DNA of 15,160 nucleotides from Streptomyces violaceoruber. Its GTDB lineage: Bacteria; Actinomycetota; Actinomycetes; Streptomycetales; Streptomycetaceae. This document shows positions 1-5,594 of this stretch, piece after piece. Positions within the stretch are counted from its first letter, which is position 1; each line of letters starts with the position of its first letter. Under the pieces are notes generated by a model. The model was not told where the DNA came from. It saw nothing but the letters and a program-made list of their open reading frames with translations, and searched no databases. Location: contig JODI01000133.1 of assembly GCA_000720805.1 (NCBI GenBank), positions 1 through 15,160 of the forward strand, given 5' to 3'. The position numbers and the translations under genes are program-made.

Positions 1-4
1 CGTA

Positions 5-99
5 CAGTGCAGTCGCGAGGGTTTCGAGGTCTGTCGTCACAAACGGACCAACGAGACCCTCGCTTAATGCACCCGGCCCCTTCGGACTTACTCGTCTAG
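5..99 (+). repeat. Left arm of a 95-bp perfect terminal inverted repeat
   Basis: Positions 5-99 are the exact reverse complement of 15066-15160. Identity stops at 100, where a faces g. The unique side of the junction is CTAG in both arms. The arm is about 59% G+C, below its surroundings. It contains a 49-nt hairpin (15-63). A frame entering from the left edge stays open until TAA at 65-67, leaving about 32 nt to the junction, a layout expected for the end of an insertion sequence. The match runs to the last base of the window on the right, so the true repeat may be longer. I cannot name the element. Alternatives are a MITE, a REP-like structured repeat, or overlapping assembly contig ends. 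Confidence 0.95.
15..63 (+). other. 49-nt stem-loop inside the left repeat arm
   Basis: Bases 15-26 pair with 52-63 (12 pairs including one G-T), then an A against AA internal loop, then 28-34 pairs with 43-49 (7 pairs including one G-T) around an 8-nt loop at 35-42. The mirror copy is at 15102-15150. The structure could form in RNA from either strand or in single-stranded DNA. It may be a terminator, a structured part of a mobile-element end, or a REP-like unit. The pairing is direct observation; the role is unknown. Confidence 0.6.
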
Positions 100-536
100 A
101 CCTCGCCGCCGCGCAGGCGGGCGACCTGCGTGCCGCTGAACTCCGTCGTACGTCTCATGTGCTCGATGATCACGGCGAGTTGGGAATCGTCCAGGTCGTC
201 GAAGAGCGCCACCCAGCCGCCCCCCAGCCGGTCCCACACCGCCCCGAACTCGGCGACCTTCTCCGGCACGGTCGTCACCAGCACCTTCCGCCGGTCCGCC
301 GCGTCCCGCTCGCGCACCACGTACCCAGCCCGCTCCAGCCGGTCCACCAGCCGCGTCGCCGACCCGGTCGTCAGCCCCGTCAGCTCCGCGACCCGGCCCG
401 TCGTCACGGGGGCACCCTCCAGCGTGAGCAGGTTCAGACACTGCAGATCGGTCGGGTGCAGCCCGAGATGGTCGGCGAGGGCCTGGTTGAAGAGGGCGTA
501 CGACGCAGAGGACGCGCGGGAAGGCGCGGAGGACAC
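96..536 (-). CDS. MarR-family transcriptional regulator
   Basis: Predicted 146-residue cytoplasmic DNA-binding protein, the usual MarR length. The winged helix-turn-helix lies at about residues 43-90: a recognition region with [20 protein letters not shown], followed by the wing [11 protein letters not shown]. MarR proteins bind operators as dimers and usually release them on binding a small phenolic or other ligand. I chose GTG at 536 because homology begins shortly after it; the frame stays open to 800 but becomes an Arg-rich shadow of the opposite gene. The ribosome site is weak (CTGGG), so the start is uncertain. It is divergent from the YnfA-like gene with only 41 bp between starts, so it probably controls that gene, itself, or both. 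The TAG stop (98-96) and the last base of the final Val codon lie inside the 95-bp inverted repeat, so the native 3' end may have been replaced. Confidence 0.85.
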   Translation of the reverse strand: MSSAPSRASSASYALFNQALADHLGLHPTDLQCLNLLTLEGAPVTTGRVAELTGLTTGSATRLVDRLERAGYVVRERDAADRRKVLVTTVPEKVAEFGAVWDRLGGGWVALFDDLDDSQLAVIIEHMRRTTEFSGTQVARLRGGEV

Positions 537-577
537 CCCAGAAGGCTGGTCAGAACCGGCATGCGAAGCTGGCCCCC

Positions 578-913
578 ATGCTCGTGCTGCGCTCCGCCGT
601 CCTGTTCGTCGTCGCCGCCCTCTTCGAGATCGGCGGCGCCTGGCTGGTCTGGCAGGGCGTACGCGAACACCGCGGCTGGATCTGGATCGGCGCGGGCGTG
701 CTCGCCCTCGGCGCGTACGGCTTCGTCGCCACGCTCCAGCCGGACGCCGCCTTCGGCCGCATCCTCGCCGCGTACGGTGGTGTCTTCGTCGCCGGTTCAC
801 TGCTGTGGGGGATGGCCGCGGACGGCTACCGCCCCGACCGCTGGGACATCGCGGGCGCGCTGATCTGTCTCGCGGGCATGGCGGTGATCATGTACGCGCC
901 GCGGGGCGACTGA
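578..913 (+). CDS. ynfA: YnfA/UPF0060 family inner-membrane protein
   Basis: This 111-residue protein has about four hydrophobic helices and the family signatures: [12 protein letters not shown] near residues 17-28, [15 protein letters not shown] in the middle, and the late [17 protein letters not shown]. The length matches the family (about 108-111). YnfA proteins resemble small multidrug resistance transporters in size and fold, but the substrate is not established from sequence. The ATG at 578 precedes the first helix; no good ribosome site is visible, so a leaderless or weakly initiated message is possible. The divergent MarR regulator suggests induction by a small molecule, in line with an efflux role (inference). 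The stop is followed by three 17-bp tandem repeats. Confidence 0.9.
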   Translation: MLVLRSAVLFVVAALFEIGGAWLVWQGVREHRGWIWIGAGVLALGAYGFVATLQPDAAFGRILAAYGGVFVAGSLLWGMAADGYRPDRWDIAGALICLAGMAVIMYAPRGD

Positions 914-1140
914 GCGGACATCACCGGTGACGACGGCCGGGACGGACCGACGGCCGGGACGGACCGACGGCCGGGACGGACGGACAGGCCACGTGGGTTC
1001 ACCGGGCAGCGCCCCCAGCCCCGCTTCCTCCCCCTCCTCCCCCAACCGCCCGCCACACTCCCGTCCCCCACCCGCCTATCCTGGCCGAACACGTTTCCGC
1101 GTGCCCGTCCCCCTCCGTCCGCTCAGCCAAGGAGCAGCTC
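914..1140. other. Intergenic region before the SDR gene, C-rich on the plus strand
   Basis: After the tandem repeats, 1011-1075 is nearly all pyrimidine with five C-runs. The complementary strand satisfies the G3+ N1-7 quadruplex pattern at 1051-1019 (loops of 5, 4 and 7). The SDR promoter should lie here, but no standard -35/-10 pair is evident. AAGGAG at 1129-1134 is the ribosome site. Confidence 0.6.
931..981. repeat. Three perfect 17-bp tandem repeats
   Basis: The unit CGACGGCCGGGACGGAC occurs at 931-947, 948-964 and 965-981 without mismatch, in the gap between the ynfA-like stop and the SDR gene. The unit is not symmetric enough to be an obvious operator. It may be a replication-slippage array or a set of binding sites. 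Confidence 0.9.
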
Positions 1141-1917
1141 ATGGCCACCGCCGCCCCGTCCGCCGCCTCCCGCATCGCCGTCGTCACCGGTGCGAGCAGC
1201 GGAATCGGCGCCGCCACGGCCCGACAGCTGGCCGCGGCCGGCTACCGCGTCGTCCTCACGGCCCGTCGCAAGGACCGCATCGAGGCCCTGGCCGAGGAGA
1301 TCACCGCGGCGGGCCACCAGGCGACGGCCTACCAACTGGACGTCACCGACCGGGCAGCGGTGGACGAGTTCGCCTCCGCCTTCAAGACGGTCGGCGTGCT
1401 GGTCAACAACGCGGGCGGAGCCCTCGGCGCCGACCCGGTGGCCACCGGCGACCCCGCCGACTGGCGCGCGATGTACGAGACCAACGTCATCGGCACCCTC
1501 AACCTCACCCAGGCCCTGCTGCCCAAGCTGGACGCGAGCGGCGACGGCACGGTCGTGGTCGTCTCCTCGACGGCCGGCCACGGCACCTATGAGGGCGGCG
1601 CGGGCTACGTCGCCGCCAAGCACGGCGCCCACGTCCTGGCGGAGACCCTGCGTCTGGAGATCGTCGGCCGCCCGGTCCGCGTCATCGAGATCGCCCCCGG
1701 CATGGTCAGGACGGACGAGTTCGCCCTCACCCGCTTCGGCGGCGACCAGGAGAAGGCCGGGAAGGTCTACGAGGGCGTCGCCGAGCCTCTCACCGCGGAG
1801 GACGTGGCGGACACCATCACCTGGGCGGTCACCCGCCCCAGCCACGTCAACGTCGACCTCCTCGTCCTCCGCCCCCGCGCCCAGGCCTCCAACACGAAGG
1901 TCCACCGGGAGTTGTGA
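1141..1917 (+). CDS. Short-chain dehydrogenase/reductase (SDR family)
   Basis: A classical 258-residue NAD(P)-dependent SDR, a soluble single Rossmann-fold enzyme. Visible motifs are the cofactor loop TGASSGIG (16-23), the Asp-Val pair after strand 3 (LDVTD, 66-70), NNAG (89-92), Asn115, the catalytic Ser at 142/143, and YVAAK with Tyr156 and Lys160. ARRK after the second strand suggests NADP(H) preference, because basic residues there bind the 2'-phosphate. The closest general class is the YdfG-like serine/3-hydroxy acid dehydrogenases, but the substrate cannot be read from sequence. Start ATG 1141 has AAGGAG at 1129-1134. Its TGA overlaps the ATG of the following small membrane protein (ATGA-type overlap), so the two are translationally coupled. 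Confidence 0.93.
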   Translation: MATAAPSAASRIAVVTGASSGIGAATARQLAAAGYRVVLTARRKDRIEALAEEITAAGHQATAYQLDVTDRAAVDEFASAFKTVGVLVNNAGGALGADPVATGDPADWRAMYETNVIGTLNLTQALLPKLDASGDGTVVVVSSTAGHGTYEGGAGYVAAKHGAHVLAETLRLEIVGRPVRVIEIAPGMVRTDEFALTRFGGDQEKAGKVYEGVAEPLTAEDVADTITWAVTRPSHVNVDLLVLRPRAQASNTKVHREL

Positions 1918-2063
1918 TGGCCGACGCCGAGCGGGAGCAGCAGCGCCTCAAGGAGGAGACGCGGAACGAACGCAAGATGTGGTGGTGGCTCGGCTACTTC
2001 CTCTTCGGCATCCACATCGTGGCCTTCGTGATGATCTACGCGGTGACACACGCCCCGAAGTAG
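1917..2063 (+). CDS. Small single-pass membrane protein (48 aa)
   Basis: The start ATG (1917-1919) shares its A with the SDR stop TGA (1915-1917), and the frame closes at TAG 2061-2063. The product has a highly charged N-terminus (residues 1-20, rich in Glu, Arg, Lys and Gln) followed by MWWWLGYFLFGIHIVAFVMI and a short tail, so one membrane helix at about 21-43. The amphipathic charged start and Trp-rich membrane edge suggest a tail-anchored or bitopic protein. I recognise no family. Tight coupling to the SDR suggests co-production and perhaps membrane tethering of the enzyme (inference). It ends 9 bp from the convergent rtcB stop. Confidence 0.8.
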   Translation: MADAEREQQRLKEETRNERKMWWWLGYFLFGIHIVAFVMIYAVTHAPK

Positions 2064-2072
2064 GACGAGCCG

Positions 2073-3266
2073 TCACCCCTTCACGCACACCACCTGCTTC
2101 AGCTTCGCCACGACCTCCACCAGGTCCCGCTGCTGGTCGATGACCTGCTCGATCGGCTTGTAGGCGCCCGGGATCTCGTCCACGACACCGGAGTCCTTAC
2201 GGCACTCCACGCCCCGCGTCTGCTCCTCCAGGTCCTTCGCCGAGAACCGGCGCTTCGCCGCGCTGCGGCTCATGCGCCGACCCGCGCCGTGGGAGGCCGA
2301 GTTGAAGGACTTCGCGTTCCCGAGGCCCTTCACGATGTACGAGCCCGTGCCCATGGAGCCGGGGATGATCCCGTACTCGCCGGAACCGGCCCGGATCGCC
2401 CCCTTGCGGGTCACGAGCAGGTCCATGCCGTCGTAGCGCTCCTCGGCCACGTAGTTGTGGTGCGCGCTGATCTCCGGCTCGAAGGTCGGCTTGGCCTTCT
2501 TGAACTCCTTGCGGATCACGTCCTTGAGGAGCGCCATCATGATCGTGCGGTTGTACTTCGCGTACTCCTGCGCCCAGAACAGGTCGTTGCGGTACGCCGC
2601 CATCTGCGGGGTGTCCGCGATGAACACGGCGAGGTCGCGGTCGACCAGGCCCTGGTTGTGCGGGAGCTTCTGGGCCACGCCGATGTGGAACTCGGCGAGT
2701 TCCTTGCCGATGTTCCGGGATCCGGAGTGCAGCATCAACCAGACCGAACCAGTCGTATCCGTACAGATTTCGACAAAGTGGTTGCCGGAGCCGAGCGTTC
2801 CCATCTGCTTTCCCGCACGTTCGTGACGGAATTTCACCGCATCGGCGATCCCGTCGAACCGCCCCCAGAAGTCGTCCCACCCGGCGGTCGCGAACCCGTG
2901 CATCCGTCCCGGATCAACGGGATCGTCATGCATCCCCCGCCCCACCGGAATCGCCTGCTCGACCTTCGACCGCAGCCGCGACAGATCCCCGGGGAGGTCG
3001 TTGGCCGTCAGCGACGTCCTCACCGCCGACATCCCGCACCCGATGTCCACCCCCACCGCCGCCGGACACACCGCCCCGCGCATCGCGATGACGGACCCGA
3101 CCGTCGCGCCCTTGCCGTAGTGGACGTCCGGCATGACCGCCAGGCCCTTGATCCACGGCAGGGTCGCCACGTTGCGCAGTTGCTGGAGGGCACCCTCATC
3201 GACCGTCGCCGGGTCGGTCCACATGCGGATCGGGACCTTCGCGCCCGGCATTTCCACGTACGACAT
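2073..3266 (-). CDS. rtcB: RtcB-family tRNA-splicing/RNA-repair ligase
   Basis: This 397-residue protein is a full-length RtcB. RtcB is a GTP- and Mn-dependent ligase that joins RNA 2',3'-cyclic phosphate (or 3'-phosphate) ends to 5'-OH ends through a histidine-GMP intermediate. Visible motifs: VGVDIGCGM with metal ligands Asp74 and Cys77, GTLGSGNHFVEI (156-167, His163), HSGSRNIG (180-187), SAHHNYVAEE around His269/270, the GSMGTGSYIV guanylate loop (303-312), and SHGAGR with the nucleophile His326. The start is ATG 3266 with GAGGA a few bases upstream; the frame extends further upstream but without homology. No archease gene or CARF/RtcR regulator is adjacent. In bacteria the role is usually repair of RNA cut by toxins or stress nucleases. 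It is convergent with the SDR operon without a hairpin between them. Confidence 0.96.
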   Translation of the reverse strand: MSYVEMPGAKVPIRMWTDPATVDEGALQQLRNVATLPWIKGLAVMPDVHYGKGATVGSVIAMRGAVCPAAVGVDIGCGMSAVRTSLTANDLPGDLSRLRSKVEQAIPVGRGMHDDPVDPGRMHGFATAGWDDFWGRFDGIADAVKFRHERAGKQMGTLGSGNHFVEICTDTTGSVWLMLHSGSRNIGKELAEFHIGVAQKLPHNQGLVDRDLAVFIADTPQMAAYRNDLFWAQEYAKYNRTIMMALLKDVIRKEFKKAKPTFEPEISAHHNYVAEERYDGMDLLVTRKGAIRAGSGEYGIIPGSMGTGSYIVKGLGNAKSFNSASHGAGRRMSRSAAKRRFSAKDLEEQTRGVECRKDSGVVDEIPGAYKPIEQVIDQQRDLVEVVAKLKQVVCVKG

Positions 3267-3479
3267 ATCGTCCTCATTCCCCCGGTGACCAACAGAAGTC
3301 TTGAATCGCAAAACCGGCGCCAAGGTCGACGAAAGGGACAACGGACCGGCGTCCACGGCCATGCGTGCGATACACATTGTCTCCAGGGGTCGCCCTCGCG
3401 CGGCAAGCGAATAACCAGCGGGGACACTGGGACGCCCCCGGGAAAACCGGGAAGCCACACCGTCGAGAGGAGCCTGACC

Positions 3480-4340
3480 GTGCAGCGGAAGGCGTACGTA
3501 CCCGGCGTCGCCGCGCTCCTCGCGGCCCTGCTCGCCACGCTCGCCGGCTGCACCGGCGGTTCCGGCGACGGCGGCACGATGGACAGCGCCAACCCCGGCG
3601 ACGCAGGTACCACCTCCCCGGCCGCCCAGCCCGGCCGGTACCGCACCCTTCCCGAACCCTGCGGAGCGGTCGGCCAGAGCACCCTCGACTCGCTGCTGCC
3701 CGGCATCCGGCAGATCACCGACGAGGACCAGCGGGAGAAGGCGTACGCGGGCGAGGCGACCCTCACCTACGACACGGACCGCAAGGTCGGCTGCCGTTGG
3801 AAGGTGGAGTCCACGGACGCCACCGACCATCTGCTCATCGACTTCGAGCGGGTGGTGTCGTACGACAACTCCGTGAGCGACGACAGCCAGGCGCAGCAGT
3901 TGTTCGCGAAGATGGAGGAGGCGGCCGACCTGCCCGAGGCGGCGAGCGCCGGCGCCCCGTCGGACGTCGCCACCGGCGACGGGAGCACCGGAAGCGGTGA
4001 CACTCCCTCAGTCGGCCCCACCCCCACCGGCTCCGCCTCGCCCTCGGCACCTTCCACGTCCGCCTCCGCGTCCTCCTCGCCCTCGTCGTCCCCCACCGAT
4101 ATCCAGCCCCGGCTCCTCGACGGTCTCGGTGACGCGGCGTTCCTGGACGACGCGTTGAACAACTCCGGTTCGACGGTCCAGCAGCGCACGGTGACTGTGG
4201 CGTTCCGCACGTCGAACGTGATCGTGACGATCGAGTACGCGGAGCAGCCGGCGGCCCTCGGAGTGGTTCCGGACAGCGAGGAAATGCAGGACAAGGCCCA
4301 GAAACTGGCCACGCGACTGGCCGAGGTCCTGGCCGGCTAG
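3480..4340 (+). CDS. Secreted lipoprotein, DUF3558-like
   Basis: A 286-residue exported protein. GTG at 3480 is preceded by AGGAG (3468-3472). The signal sequence MQRKAYVPGV plus a hydrophobic run ends in the lipobox LAGC (21-24), so Cys24 should be lipidated and the protein anchored outside the membrane. The body has Cys61 in LPEPCG and Cys105 in GCRWKV, probably a disulfide, then a Ser/Pro/Thr-rich low-complexity linker (about 165-206), then a second folded part with RTVTVAFRTSNVIVTIEYA. Spacing and motifs match DUF3558-type actinobacterial lipoproteins, whose function is unknown. The next gene encodes a paralogue. No terminator is seen between the two (133 bp), so they may be cotranscribed. 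Confidence 0.85.
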   Translation: MQRKAYVPGVAALLAALLATLAGCTGGSGDGGTMDSANPGDAGTTSPAAQPGRYRTLPEPCGAVGQSTLDSLLPGIRQITDEDQREKAYAGEATLTYDTDRKVGCRWKVESTDATDHLLIDFERVVSYDNSVSDDSQAQQLFAKMEEAADLPEAASAGAPSDVATGDGSTGSGDTPSVGPTPTGSASPSAPSTSASASSSPSSSPTDIQPRLLDGLGDAAFLDDALNNSGSTVQQRTVTVAFRTSNVIVTIEYAEQPAALGVVPDSEEMQDKAQKLATRLAEVLAG

Positions 4341-4473
4341 GGCCTCTTCACAGAGCTCTCACCCCTCCGCACAAAGCAGCCGAAGCAAAGCCGCACCGCT
4401 TCCTCACCGCGTACCGTGGCCCCTCGGACCCGATCCGACGGCAGGAACCACAAGCGTCATGAGTGAAGGAACC

Positions 4474-5439
4474 ATGCAGCGACCAGCACAGCGAGACCGG
4501 CGGGACGAGCGAGAGCGACGCGATCGGCGGGCGAAGAGCCTCAGTCGTGTCCTTGTCTGCGCGGCAGCGGTCCCCGTGATGCTGATCGTCGCCGGCTGCT
4601 CCTCGGACTCCGGCTCCGACGACGCCGGCAGCGGCAGCGGCAGCGGCAGCAACAGTGGCAGTGGCAGTGGCAGTAGCAGCAGTCCGGGCGGTGCGTCACC
4701 CTCGGCGAGCCCGTCGCCGACGGTGCAGGCGGCGGCGTACAAGGCGCTTCCCAAGCCGTGTGCGGTGCTGTCGAAGAAGTCCCTGGGCGAACTCGTTCCG
4801 GAGGGGACGAAGTCCGGCAAGGCGGGCACGACCGACGACACGGCGGCGCGGGCCAGTTGCTCCTGGAGCAGCCTCGACAACAACGGCGTCAAGGGCTCCC
4901 AGTTCCGCTGGCTGAACGTGTCGTTGCTGCGTTTCGAGTCGGACACCTCGCGCGGCTCGGGCGACAAGCAGGCGCAGGCGTACTACGCGAAGCAGATCCA
5001 GGACGCCCAGTCGGCGGAGGGTGCGAAGAACGCCAAGTCGTCGCCGCTCGCCGGGACGGGCGACGAGGCGACGACGGTGACGTACGACCTGAAGAAGAAG
5101 GAAGGCGCCTTCAAGCAGCAGACGGTCGTCGCGCGCGTCGAGAACGTCGTCGTGACCGTCGACTACAACGGCGCCGGCCTCGCCGGTGAGAAGACGCCGA
5201 GCACCCAGAGCCTGACGAAGCTCGCGGAGAAGGCGGCCAAGGAGTCGGTGGCCGCTGTGTCGGCGGCGAACGGCGAGGGCACGGGGAACGGCGAGGGCAC
5301 GGCGAAGGGCGGGGGGACGCCGAGCAGCTCGCCGTCGGCGTCGAAGAGCGCGTCCCCGTCGAAGTCCGCGTCGAAGTCGGCGGCGAAGGCTCCCTCGCGG
5401 AGCGCCTCCCCGTCCTCCTCAGCGGCCAAGAAGAGCTGA
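4474..5439 (+). CDS. Secreted lipoprotein, DUF3558-like, with basic Ser/Lys tail
   Basis: This 321-residue lipoprotein is a paralogue of the one upstream. I start it at ATG 4474 because GAAGGA lies just before and both paralogues then begin MQR; an in-frame ATG at 4459 would add five residues. A very basic N-region (RDRRDERERRDRRAK) is followed by a hydrophobic run and lipobox VAGC (39-42). After Cys42 comes a Gly-Ser repeat (51-70), then the folded core with YKALPKPC (Cys96), CSW (Cys129) and TVVARVENVVVTVDY, aligning with the upstream protein. Residues 281-321 form an unusual Ser/Ala/Lys-rich tail resembling histone H1-type basic tails, perhaps to contact anionic wall polymers (inference). 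A hairpin terminator follows. Confidence 0.85.
   Translation: MQRPAQRDRRDERERRDRRAKSLSRVLVCAAAVPVMLIVAGCSSDSGSDDAGSGSGSGSNSGSGSGSSSSPGGASPSASPSPTVQAAAYKALPKPCAVLSKKSLGELVPEGTKSGKAGTTDDTAARASCSWSSLDNNGVKGSQFRWLNVSLLRFESDTSRGSGDKQAQAYYAKQIQDAQSAEGAKNAKSSPLAGTGDEATTVTYDLKKKEGAFKQQTVVARVENVVVTVDYNGAGLAGEKTPSTQSLTKLAEKAAKESVAAVSAANGEGTGNGEGTAKGGGTPSSSPSASKSASPSKSASKSAAKAPSRSASPSSSAAKKS
4627..4674 (+). repeat. Hexanucleotide repeat encoding a Gly-Ser linker
   Basis: Four copies of GGCAGC (4627-4650), an AACAGT spacer, then three copies of GGCAGT (4657-4674). The array encodes the flexible linker directly after the lipidated Cys. Its length may vary by slippage in steps of two residues without breaking the frame. 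Confidence 0.85.
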
Positions 5440-5485
5440 CTGTCACACCTGGCGCCAACGCGCAGCTCAGCAGGGACATTTGATG

Positions 5486-5514
5486 GAGCCCGGCGCCCCG
5501 CGGGGGCCGGGCTC
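5486..5514 (+). terminator. Hairpin terminator after the lipoprotein pair
   Basis: GAGCCCGGC (5486-5494) pairs perfectly with GCCGGGCTC (5506-5514), with three more C-G pairs beyond one mismatch. No T-run follows, which is usual for actinomycete terminators. It lies 46 bp after the second lipoprotein stop and separates it from the DUF2637 gene. Confidence 0.8.
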
Positions 5515-5556
5515 GTGACAGACCGACAACGCGTCCGACGCACACATGTGCCACTC

Positions 5557-5570
5557 TGTTGCGCGCAACA
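5557..5570. promoter_or_regulatory. Perfect 14-bp palindrome, candidate operator
   Basis: TGTTGCGCGCAACA is fully self-complementary and lies 24 bp upstream of the GTG start at 5595, just before the ribosome site. The position suits a repressor site that overlaps the promoter or leader of the DUF2637 gene. I cannot assign the regulator with confidence. Confidence 0.5.
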
Positions 5571-5594
5571 ACACGCAAGGGGAGGGGAGTACGG

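Noticed and set aside
537..577. MarR operator between the divergent genes
   Set aside because: Candidate inverted repeats such as GGCTGGT/AACCGGC have about half mismatches, too weak to call.
537..800. Upstream extension of the MarR frame to 800
   Set aside because: The added 88 residues are Arg-rich and antisense to the YnfA-like gene; MarR similarity and normal length begin near the GTG at 536.
931..981. CRISPR-like array
   Set aside because: The repeats are directly abutting with no spacers and no cas genes nearby.
2289..3479. Long plus-strand frame upstream of the first lipoprotein
   Set aside because: It runs antisense through rtcB; a signal peptide and ribosome site place the real start at GTG 3480.
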